Notes under the pieces: model-generated
Seen by the model: the letters and a program-made list of their open reading frames with translations, nothing else
Told to the model about the DNA's origin: nothing
Databases searched by the model: none
Translations under genes and position numbers: made by a program
Shown: positions 1-8,337 of the stretch, in pieces
How positions within the stretch are numbered: the stretch's first letter is position 1
Layout of the letters: every line of letters starts with the position of its first letter
From: an uncultured Chloroflexota bacterium
GTDB taxonomy: Bacteria > Chloroflexota > Dehalococcoidia > CAUJGQ01
Direction: 5' to 3'
Length of the DNA: 26,113 nt
NCBI GenBank assembly: GCA_937879875.1
Contig: CALFMN010000216.1
Location: 1 to 26,113 of the forward strand

Positions 1-112
1 CTCACCTGCGCCTTCATCGCGTTTCATCAAGCTGGCCTAGTGGGATAGGTTCTAATTCAGCAACTCGTTCAAATGGCCGAGTCGCTGCACTAACCGAGAG
101 GGAGGCCCCGCC

Positions 113-913
113 ATGCGCTCCAAGCCCTTCAGTGCGGTTCAGTGTTCGTTCGTGGTTCGGACCATCGCTCTCGGTAGCGTCGCACTCCTGTTCCTCATCC
201 AACTGGGCGGCGGCTTCTTACGCGCGCCTGCGGCGCAGGCACAGACAAACGCGGTGGTCGACCATCGCATCATCGTCGGTGCAGCGTCGACGCAGGGCTA
301 CTGCTTTGACTGGCAGGATACCGGCAATGGATACGGGCCGGGCTGCTGGCACCAAGACGAGGGATCGCAATGGGACGCGATCGACGTGAGCGGCGGGGGC
401 ATTCAAGCCGGGACGAACGTCTGGCATCAGGAGTATGGAGTTCAGGGCTCTGTGGCCCTCTGGGTAACCGCCATCAATCCCTGCGGTCAGTTCGACACGG
501 GGACGAACTGCGGCGGAGGATATGGCTGTAGCTACGTGTACGTGCAGATGCGCGACGTTAGCAGTGGTGCCACCATCGGCGAGGAGCACTATCTGCACGT
601 CGTACCTCAGGCCAGCCTCGGGTATATGGGGCAAGCTAGCTCCGGCTGGTCGTTCGTGACTGTTGGCATTATCGCCAGCAGCCAGCCGATGGGCAGTTGC
701 ATCTGGGATGGCGCGCATTTACATCAGAGCGGCAGAACCGTGTATCCAGATCAGGTAACCAACCGCAACGTCGGCGTGGGAGCCGGGGATGACCCGTCGG
801 GATGCGGCGGAGCAATCAGTCGCTTCCTGTGTCTCTCGCCACTCGGTGATCCAACGTACCATTGGCTGCATGCGATCGAGGAGGGCACTCCCACATCGCG
901 GCCAGCTGGTTGA
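113..913 (+). CDS. Secreted Cys-rich protein, possibly a degenerate M23/LytM-like domain
   Basis: Begins at an ATG preceded by a purine-rich AGAGGGAGG. The first 43 residues form a signal peptide (basic start, hydrophobic core at about 16-35, AQA cleavage site). The mature part has eight cysteines (about 64, 78, 124, 133, 139, 196, 231, 240), which suggests disulfides in an exported protein. The order WDAID...AGTNVW (about 87-104), HYLH (159-162) and GAHLHQSG (200-207) is reminiscent of M23/LytM peptidases, whose last motif is HxH. The first-motif histidine seems to be replaced by Trp, so an active peptidase is doubtful and the family call is weak. The ORF ends inside the start of the next one, which lies in the -1 frame and carries tectonin repeats without a signal peptide. 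The two are probably parts of one secreted protein split by a frameshift. Confidence 0.6.
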   Translation: MRSKPFSAVQCSFVVRTIALGSVALLFLIQLGGGFLRAPAAQAQTNAVVDHRIIVGAASTQGYCFDWQDTGNGYGPGCWHQDEGSQWDAIDVSGGGIQAGTNVWHQEYGVQGSVALWVTAINPCGQFDTGTNCGGGYGCSYVYVQMRDVSSGATIGEEHYLHVVPQASLGYMGQASSGWSFVTVGIIASSQPMGSCIWDGAHLHQSGRTVYPDQVTNRNVGVGAGDDPSGCGGAISRFLCLSPLGDPTYHWLHAIEEGTPTSRPAG

Positions 914-1587
914 CGCTCCCGGGAGGCGTGACGGACGCCGCGGTCGGTAAGGAGGGATCGATCTGGGTGCTGGGCACAGCGAGCGCCGGTAACGGCTATC
1001 AAGTCTTCCATGCCAACGGCAGCGGCTACCAGTTGATCGACGGTGCTGCGGTCCGCATCGCGGTGGGGCCGGACGCGACGGTCTACGCCACGAGGGCTGA
1101 TGGATCCATCTGGCGAAGGATTGGCGGCGTATCAGGCGTCTGGCAGCAGCTGGGAGGATGTGCGATCGACATTGCCGCAGGCGGAGATGGAGCGCTCTGG
1201 GTTGTCGGATACGGCACGTCAAATACCATCTGGTACTGGACAGGCTCCGGCTGGGCGCAGATCGACGGCGCGGCGGCCCACCTTGCCGCAGGACCCGATG
1301 GGACACTATATGGAACAGCCGCCGACGGGAGTATCTGGGAACGGATCGATGGCATTTCAGACTCGTGGCAGCAGATGGGAGGATGCGCGGTTGACATTGG
1401 CGTTGGCGGCCTGCTGGGATATCTCCGGGTGTTGGGTTGCGGTACCGTTCCCGGTGGCTACGGTATCTATGACTGGGGTGGATCCGGTTGGTTCGCGATT
1501 GACGGCGGAGCCGTCGATATCGCGGTGGACCACGCCGGGTGGCCATACATCGCCACCTCGGCGAACGCCTTCCAGAGACGAAACTAA
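862..1587 (+). CDS. Tectonin-type beta-propeller, probably the C-terminal half of a frameshifted secreted protein
   Basis: The nominal start is TTG with no convincing ribosome binding site; the first real repeat begins at about residue 15 (SWLTLPGGVTD). The protein is built of six similar units of 30-40 residues, each with a pattern like W-x-Q-x-GG-x-A-x-DIA-x-G-x-DG-x-LW. This matches tectonin/tachylectin-type repeats, known for six-bladed propellers that bind glycans or lipopolysaccharide. Alternate repeats are closer to each other (IDGAA units versus GGCAIDI units), suggesting duplication in pairs. There is no signal peptide, although this fold is usually secreted. It overlaps the end of the upstream exported ORF in the -1 frame, and no slippery heptamer is visible in the overlap. 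A mutation or sequencing error in one long gene is therefore the simplest explanation. The binding target is unknown. Confidence 0.65.
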   Translation: MAACDRGGHSHIAASWLTLPGGVTDAAVGKEGSIWVLGTASAGNGYQVFHANGSGYQLIDGAAVRIAVGPDATVYATRADGSIWRRIGGVSGVWQQLGGCAIDIAAGGDGALWVVGYGTSNTIWYWTGSGWAQIDGAAAHLAAGPDGTLYGTAADGSIWERIDGISDSWQQMGGCAVDIGVGGLLGYLRVLGCGTVPGGYGIYDWGGSGWFAIDGGAVDIAVDHAGWPYIATSANAFQRRN

Positions 1588-1700
1588 CGTCGCCGGCGGT
1601 AGCAGCCGACGCCTAATCGCTGCGACGCCACGGAGGCGTACAGGCGTTTTCCAACAGACTGATCGATCAGATAGTCCGTCGGCCTGCCCGCCCGCCGCCG

Positions 1701-3542
<1,842 letters not shown>

Positions 3543-3604
3543 AGAGCTACTCAGTCCTTGGCTCGAAACGCGTTGCTCACGCCAGTCGCGAGGCATGTGC
3601 GGGA

Positions 3605-3633
3605 CAAACGAAAGCCCCGAACGTCTCGGGGCT
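3605..3633 (-). terminator. Terminator-like hairpin ahead of typA
   Basis: Read on the minus strand, AGCCCCGA and TCGGGGCT form a perfect 8-bp stem around a 5-nt loop (3613-3633), followed by TTTCGTTTGT. It lies between the LuxC-like gene and typA. It may end the upstream transcript, or act as an attenuator in the typA leader, because a promoter-like box lies upstream of it. The T tract is broken by CG, so termination may be partial. Confidence 0.55.
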
Positions 3634-3679
3634 GCACGGGCCGCTCCGGGGCGGCGCAATCCCTGGTGATGTCCTTCAC

Positions 3680-3688
3680 AGTATAGCA
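3680..3688 (-). promoter_or_regulatory. Extended -10 promoter candidate for typA
   Basis: The minus strand reads TGCTATACT, an extended -10 (TGn plus a near-consensus TATACT). No good -35 is visible, which is normal for extended -10 promoters. Transcription would start near 3673, about 130 nt ahead of the typA ATG and upstream of the hairpin at 3613-3633. This is a motif match only. Confidence 0.4.
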
Positions 3689-3735
3689 TAGTTCGCGTGC
3701 GCCACGCGTGCTGCGGTCCGCGTGCCGGCCATGGC

Positions 3736-5193
3736 TCAGACGGTTTCAATCTCGACCCAGTCAACGAGATCCGCGACGTTCGGCCGGCCGTCGTGGCGCC
3801 AGGTGACGGGCGGCTCCTGCATGCGGCCGAGCGGGCAGATGCGCGTGGTGAGCCGCGCCATGACTGGCTCCAGCTCGCGGGCGCGGGTCGGTGATGCGGC
3901 AAGGCCGATGCACGAGAGCGGCAGGCCGGAACAGACGGCAGGCAAGCCGGAGGTCAGGTCATCGATGGGGGAGACGGTGATGGTGCGGTTCGTGCAGCCG
4001 CCGGCCTGATCGGCACGCGGTTGGAGGATGACCGTCCAGGCCGTCGAGCCGTCGCTCTCCCAGAGCCGGACGCCTGGGTCCATCGCGCTCCGGAACCGCG
4101 CCGCCTCGCGCAGGGCGCGGATGCGGGCGTGGTCGGCGGGGTCGAGCGCGCCGCGCGGCAGCGATACGGCGAGGCCAGCGAGCGCGTCTGCAAGCAACGC
4201 ACAGAACGTCTCCGGCTCGATTTCGCCGCCGGATTCCAGCAGTGCTAGCTGCGGCGAGAGGCAGCCATGCTGGTCGAACAGCGCCACGTCCCAGGCGAGC
4301 CTGCGCGCCGTAGCCGGCGCTGCCCTGCCCGTCAGCGCTTCGCGAGCGACGGCAGCGATCGAGAGCGCGTGGCCGTAGCCGATGAACCGCGCCCTGGCCG
4401 GCGCGAGCGCCCGATACGCCGCGACGGTTTCGTCCGAACCGTAGATGATCACCGCACCCGCACCGGTCACTGCTTCGCGCTCCAGCAGCTCGTCGCCGCC
4501 GGGCCAGGGCAGGACGGCCAGCGCGTCCGCCAGGCGGGGCTCGATTCGCGCCAGCGTTTGGGCAAAGACCGCGGGAAAGAGCGGATCATGCGAGGACGGC
4601 TTGGCGAGGACCGGCGATTTGACCAGCAGGCCGCAGATCAGGCTGAAGATCGGCACCGTGGGCACCGTTCCCGCGAAGACATGGAGCTGCCGGCCGGAAC
4701 CGCGGGCCATGCGCCGCAGGCCGCCGCCGGCAGGCACGAAGCCGTCGAGTACCGCGGGGTCGTCCAGCTCACCGCGCAGCATCTCGACCAGACCGTCCTC
4801 GCCGAACCGGGGCAGCATCATGTCGATCGCGTAGGTCAACGCCTCGCGCGAGTAGCCGATCAGCGCGGGCCCGTGCTCGAGCAGCGCGGCGCGGCCGGGA
4901 TCGCCGGCTTGCCGCCAGCAGGCGAGCGCCCCATCAATGGCGGCGATGATTTGCCGCACCGGCATCGCGGTCAGTGCAGGAGCCACACGGTCAAGCGCGG
5001 CGGTGGCGGCTCGCGCCAGCTCCGGGCTGATGGCGATCCGGCGTGGCCCCCTCTCCTGCCCCTCCCCCAACGCGTTGGGGGAGGGGGATTGCCTGTCCGT
5101 ACTCCCTCTCCCATGATGTTGAACGAGATGGGGGAGGGCCAGGGAGGGGGCCACGCCGGGCGGCAAGTACCAGAGGTCGAGCGGCGGCGTCAT
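3736..5193 (-). CDS. luxC: LuxC-like acyl-CoA reductase
   Basis: 485 residues. An aldehyde-dehydrogenase-type fold of the LuxC family is supported by FAGTVPTVPIFSL (173-185), KSPVLAKPSS (about 192-201), the nucleotide-site motif YGSDET (251-256), and the catalytic cysteine context DQHGCLSPQ with Cys311. LuxC enzymes reduce an activated fatty acyl group to an aldehyde with NADPH. The ATG overlaps the stop of the LuxE-like gene as ATGA, so the pair is translationally coupled and probably works as an acyl-activating and reducing complex. The reading frame runs upstream into luxE, but that extension is a shadow. Odd feature: about 38 residues near the N-terminus (about 13-51) are encoded by a GC-rich palindromic repeat (5043-5154) between the WYLPPG start segment and the conserved RIAISPELA segment. 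No luciferase gene lies nearby, so the aldehyde probably serves lipid, wax or alkane-type metabolism. Confidence 0.88.
   Translation of the reverse strand: MTPPLDLWYLPPGVAPSLALPHLVQHHGRGSTDRQSPSPNALGEGQERGPRRIAISPELARAATAALDRVAPALTAMPVRQIIAAIDGALACWRQAGDPGRAALLEHGPALIGYSREALTYAIDMMLPRFGEDGLVEMLRGELDDPAVLDGFVPAGGGLRRMARGSGRQLHVFAGTVPTVPIFSLICGLLVKSPVLAKPSSHDPLFPAVFAQTLARIEPRLADALAVLPWPGGDELLEREAVTGAGAVIIYGSDETVAAYRALAPARARFIGYGHALSIAAVAREALTGRAAPATARRLAWDVALFDQHGCLSPQLALLESGGEIEPETFCALLADALAGLAVSLPRGALDPADHARIRALREAARFRSAMDPGVRLWESDGSTAWTVILQPRADQAGGCTNRTITVSPIDDLTSGLPAVCSGLPLSCIGLAASPTRARELEPVMARLTTRICPLGRMQEPPVTWRHDGRPNVADLVDWVEIETV
5043..5154. repeat. Palindromic interspersed repeat inside the luxC-like ORF
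   Basis: About 112 bp bounded by inverted ends (GTGGCCCCCTC on the left, its complement on the right), with similar CCCTCCCC tracts continuing inward for about 25 bp. Positions 5059-5086 are a perfect 28-bp palindrome centred on ACGCGT. Related CT/GA-rich hairpins occur at 19538-19582 and 25516-25540. With a 2-bp CG duplication at its edges the insertion would be 114 bp, or 38 codons, which explains why the luxC frame stays open. Confidence 0.7.
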
Positions 5194-6308
5194 GCCTGTC
5201 GCTGTGCGAGCAGCAGATCGTCGAGCGCGATCGAGCAGCCGCGCGCTTCGGCGCCCTGCGCTCGGCCCAGCACCTCGAAGCCGTCCGCCACCATGCGGCC
5301 GAGGTCCTCCGTCTGGACCGCCGCGACCGAGGACAGGTTGCTCAGGTCGAAGAAGCGCAGCATGCCCACTTCGCCGTCGCCGGCGGGCTGCATCGTCTCC
5401 GGATTCAGCACCTGCACGCGGCACCAACTCGGCGCCAGCTTGCGCGGCGGCCGGCGGCGGCGCGCATGGTGGTCGATCAGCGTCGCGTCGTAGAACTGCG
5501 AGCACAGCTCGGTCATGCCGTATTCGTTGACGAGATACTGCGCCTGCAGTCCGAACACCTCGCGGTAGAGCCGGTACAGCTCGTCGCGCGGCACTTCGCG
5601 TGAGCGGCCCTTGAAGCCGCCCGTGTCCATCAGGCGGCTGCGCTTCGGCAGCGCCCAGCGCAGGCTCCGCTCGGTGCAGTAGTCCAGAAAATGCACGAAG
5701 GCGAAGGCCGTGCCGAGCAGCATCAGCGGCTTCGCCTCGGCCTCTGCCAGCGAGAGGTCGCGAGCCAATGCGTCATAGTGCAGGCCGGCGGCGTCCACGT
5801 AGTAGGCGCAATCCTCGGCCAGTTCGCGCGCGACCACGCCGAACATGTGCGAGAGCGACGAATGTGGCAACTCCTCGGGCGACTGCGCAAGCACCAGCAT
5901 CGGCGGGCGGGCGCCGTCCGCCAGCAGCGCGGCCTCGAAGTGCGCCAGCAGCGAGGCATCGTACAGCTTTGCCGACGCCAGGTAGTGCGTGCCCTGCCGC
6001 CCTTCCTGCGTCGTGCCGCTGGTCGTGAAGACGAGTGCTGCCTGCTCGGGTGGGAAGCAGGTCAGCGGCAGCTCCTTGAACGCCGCCGTGGGCACGGCCG
6101 GAACGTCGCGCCAGTCGCGCAGCGATGCCGGCGTGGCCCGGCGCAGCTCGCAATAGCGCCGGTACGGCTCGTTGCGCGCGTACTGGAAGGCGAACACGTC
6201 GAGCGCGAGCCGGTTGAAGGCGTCGTCGGACATGGGCGCGCCCGCGCCGGTGTGAATCGCGGCGAGAATGCGCTGCTCCAGCTCGGTCGTCGAGCGATCG
6301 CGCGGCAT
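5190..6308 (-). CDS. luxE: LuxE-like acyl-protein synthetase
   Basis: 372 residues with the adenylate-forming fold typical of LuxE and coenzyme F390 synthetase-like proteins. The P-loop-like TTSGTTQEG lies at 95-103, NEYGMTELCSQFYD (A5-type motif) at 261-274, and QTEDLGRM (A7-type, Asp for ribose hydroxyls) at about 332-339. Such enzymes activate a fatty acid with ATP and pass it, via a protein thioester, to the LuxC-type reductase. Here the next gene is exactly that reductase, overlapping by ATGA. The start is the ATG giving MPRDRSTTELEQRIL; a TATCCT-like box lies about 30 bases upstream. The pair without luciferase subunits suggests a fatty-aldehyde-producing module of unknown end use. Confidence 0.88.
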   Translation of the reverse strand: MPRDRSTTELEQRILAAIHTGAGAPMSDDAFNRLALDVFAFQYARNEPYRRYCELRRATPASLRDWRDVPAVPTAAFKELPLTCFPPEQAALVFTTSGTTQEGRQGTHYLASAKLYDASLLAHFEAALLADGARPPMLVLAQSPEELPHSSLSHMFGVVARELAEDCAYYVDAAGLHYDALARDLSLAEAEAKPLMLLGTAFAFVHFLDYCTERSLRWALPKRSRLMDTGGFKGRSREVPRDELYRLYREVFGLQAQYLVNEYGMTELCSQFYDATLIDHHARRRRPPRKLAPSWCRVQVLNPETMQPAGDGEVGMLRFFDLSNLSSVAAVQTEDLGRMVADGFEVLGRAQGAEARGCSIALDDLLLAQRQA

Positions 6309-6357
6309 GGCGTCGTGCGGCCCTCCGGCACGAGGATAGCACGCGCGCCGGCCGGAC

Positions 6358-6598
6358 TCAGCGGGACGGGTAGCGCCGCGCGGCTGTCGCGTACACCGTG
6401 GCGTGCTCGCCGATGGCTCAAGACGAGCGAGCGGGCCCCGGCCAGCGGTCCGCGGAGCGGGTGGCCGCGCTCCGGCCGGGTAGCGAGTGTTTGGATGGGG
6501 GCCAGGAACTGGACGGCGTGGCTACGGAGGCGCTGAAGGTCATGCTGAGCGTCAGGAAGTAGGACGACGGCAGCAGGAGCCGATCCGCTATTCGTCAT
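6358..6598 (-). pseudogene. Decayed RelE/ParE-family toxin remnant
   Basis: An ATG inside the antitoxin stop region (ATGACGAATAG) opens a frame reading MTNSGSAPAAVVLLPDAQ, then DLQRL, then LATRPERGHPLRGPLAGARSLVLS. This matches the first two thirds of RelE/ParE toxins (PEAxxDLxxLP, then GxPLxGxLxGxRSLR). The expected YRVxY strand segment is missing. A shifted frame then gives AIGEHATVYATAARRYPSR and a stop at 6358-6360, resembling the toxin's last strand (IGHRxxVY). A deletion of about 20-25 codons with a frameshift would produce this. In the original frame the ORF runs on into the luxE-like gene. Recognised from motif order only. Confidence 0.6.
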
Positions 6599-6884
6599 CG
6601 AGTCCCGGCTCAGGCTCGACCGCGTCGAGCTGTGCCTGCGTGACGGCGAGATCCTCCATGACCTGCGCGAGCGTGCGTAGCTGTTCGGGGTGCGCGTCGG
6701 CCCACTCCATCGCACGCCGCACCGCCGGACCGTAGCCAGCATACGGATCATCGGCCTTACGTACGCGTAACTCGCCATCGACGATGGCGTATGCGACCGT
6801 GCCACCCTCCCTGAGCCCGAGCGCCTCGCGTACGGAGCGGGGCAGGTAGAGGCGATCTTTGCGGTCCAGCTTGGCGTAAGGCAC
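6588..6884 (-). CDS. AbrB/SpoVT-type antitoxin or transition-state regulator
   Basis: 98 residues. The N-terminal half (KLDRKDRLYLPRSVREALGL, then REGGTVAYAIVDGELRVRK) is a swapped-hairpin AbrB/MazE/SpoVT DNA-binding domain; the rest is a helical, acidic tail ending PEPGLDDE, suited to toxin binding. The GTG at 6884 was chosen because AGGAG lies 7 nt upstream and the domain starts there; a longer frame from 6935 adds a basic 17-residue leader without homology. The gene overlaps by 11 nt an ORF that looks like a decayed RelE/ParE toxin. It is therefore probably the surviving half of a toxin-antitoxin pair, likely autorepressing its own promoter. Confidence 0.75.
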   Translation of the reverse strand: MPYAKLDRKDRLYLPRSVREALGLREGGTVAYAIVDGELRVRKADDPYAGYGPAVRRAMEWADAHPEQLRTLAQVMEDLAVTQAQLDAVEPEPGLDDE

Positions 6885-7085
6885 GACTCGGCTCCTATGG
6901 GCTCTCTGCCCGTTCCTCGCAGATTCCAAACTCATTGTCGGGCTTTCCCCGACGGTGAACCAAGGAGCTAGGGCGCCTCGGCCGAACGCAGACCCACGCT
7001 CAGATCGTCGCAGTCGTCGCCCTCCACTTGGCGTACCTATAGCCAAAGTCGGTAGACTTACTCAAGAGACACTGCGGAGGGCGGC

Positions 7086-7784
7086 ATGGCGGACAACGGC
7101 GAGCGCAAGCGGGCATTCGTGGTCGGTGCACACCCCGACGATCCGGACTTCGGCGCGGGCGGAACGGCGGCGCTGTGGACGCGGCAGGGCTGGGATTTCT
7201 ACTATCTCGTCTGCACGAACGGCAGCAAGGGTTCTGCGAACGCCGAGATGAACCCGGCTGAGCTGATCGAGTCGCGCCGCGCCGAGCAGCGCCAGGCCGC
7301 GCAGACACTCGGCGTGGCCGACTGCTTTTTCTACGACGGCGTCGACGGCGAGCTGCAGCCCACACGCGAGTTTCTGGGTTGGATCGTCCGGCAGATCCGC
7401 ACGCTGCGGCCGGACGCGGTGTTCACGCACAGCGCCGAGCAGATCATCCGCGACAGCTTCATCAACCACACCGACCACCGCGTCACGGGGCAGGTGACGT
7501 TGGACGCGATCTATCCGGCCGCACGCGATATCTTCAACTTTCCCGAGCAGATCGCCGAGGGCTTGCAGCCCCACAAAGTGCTGGACATCTATATCTGGGG
7601 CTCGAATTCGCCCAACTTTGACGTCGATATTGAAGAAGTTGTCGACGTGAAGATCGAGGCGCTCATGCGCCACATGTCGCAGTTCGCGGGCCGCGAGGGC
7701 TTCCGCGAGTCCGTGCGCGACCGCTGGAAGAACGACGAAGGGCGGCTGGTCGAATCGTTCAGGCGCGTGCAGATGCGGGGGTAG
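7086..7784 (+). CDS. LmbE/PIG-L family zinc-dependent deacetylase
   Basis: 232 residues, complete. The signature AHPDDPDF (15-22) supplies zinc ligand His16, the catalytic Asp18 and zinc ligand Asp19; HTDHR (128-132) supplies the last histidine region. The family removes acetyl groups from N-acetylglucosamine-type sugars, as in MshB, BshB and GlcNAc-PI deacetylase. The exact substrate cannot be read from the sequence; a bacillithiol- or mycothiol-type thiol pathway is possible but no partner genes are present. The ATG is preceded by GGAGG. It is the first of a close-packed series: the Nudix gene starts 4 nt after its stop and queG 3 nt after that one. Confidence 0.9.
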   Translation: MADNGERKRAFVVGAHPDDPDFGAGGTAALWTRQGWDFYYLVCTNGSKGSANAEMNPAELIESRRAEQRQAAQTLGVADCFFYDGVDGELQPTREFLGWIVRQIRTLRPDAVFTHSAEQIIRDSFINHTDHRVTGQVTLDAIYPAARDIFNFPEQIAEGLQPHKVLDIYIWGSNSPNFDVDIEEVVDVKIEALMRHMSQFAGREGFRESVRDRWKNDEGRLVESFRRVQMRG

Positions 7785-7788
7785 ACGC

Positions 7789-8334
7789 GTGGCGGCACGG
7801 TTCTGCGTCGAGTGCGGCGCGGCGCTGGAGGAGCGCGAGGCGTTCGGCCGCTCGCGGCCGGTCTGTTCGGCGTGCGGTCATGTGCACTTCGAGGACCCGA
7901 AGGTGGGTGTCGGCGTGGTGGCAACGCGCGCTGGCCGCATTCTGCTGACACGGCGCAACCACGAGCCGCGCATGGGCATGTGGAGCTTCCCCGCCGGCTT
8001 CGTCGATGCCTACGAAAACGTGGTCGCGGCGGCCGCGCGCGAGGCGCTGGAGGAGACGGGCGTGCACGTGCGCGTCGGGCCGCTGCTCGGCGTCTTCCAG
8101 GAGGCCGGCAGTCGCGTCGTCTTCATCGCCTTTGCGGCAGAGGCTGGAGCTGATGTGCCGGTCTGCGGCGATGAGTGCCTCGACGTGCGCTACTTCGCGC
8201 CGGACGAGTTGCCGCCGCTGGCGTTCGACACGGATGGCGCGGTGCTTGACGCGTGGCGCACGCTCGCCGGCATTGGCGGAGCCATCGCGGCCGGCGATGC
8301 CGCGGGCAGTAGCGTGGAACTGGAAAGCGGCTGA
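7789..8334 (+). CDS. Nudix hydrolase with N-terminal zinc ribbon
   Basis: 181 residues from a GTG start that keeps the zinc ribbon intact. Four cysteines at 6, 9, 26 and 29 form the ribbon. The Nudix box at 70-92 fits GX5EX7REUXEEXGU exactly (GFVDAYE...REALEETGV). This layout resembles the C-terminal half of NudC NADH pyrophosphatases and short zinc-ribbon Nudix proteins, so a dinucleotide or ADP-ribose-like substrate is plausible. The NudC-specific SQPWPFPxS motif downstream of the box is absent, so NudC itself is not supported. The C-terminal 30 residues are Ala/Gly-rich. Tight spacing with both neighbours indicates one transcript. Confidence 0.88.
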   Translation: MAARFCVECGAALEEREAFGRSRPVCSACGHVHFEDPKVGVGVVATRAGRILLTRRNHEPRMGMWSFPAGFVDAYENVVAAAAREALEETGVHVRVGPLLGVFQEAGSRVVFIAFAAEAGADVPVCGDECLDVRYFAPDELPPLAFDTDGAVLDAWRTLAGIGGAIAAGDAAGSSVELESG

Positions 8335-8337
8335 CCG

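Noticed and set aside
3543..3902. N-terminal extension of the typA frame
   Set aside because: It overlaps the LuxC-like gene and passes through a hairpin; conserved TypA sequence starts at 3542.
4267..5493. Plus-strand ORF of 408 codons opposite the LuxC-like gene
   Set aside because: It lies opposite a well-supported enzyme gene, and its composition is typical of a GC-rich shadow frame.
6309..6357. Promoter for the luxE-like gene
   Set aside because: Only a TATCCT-like hexamer without a partner -35 is visible, too weak to list as its own feature.
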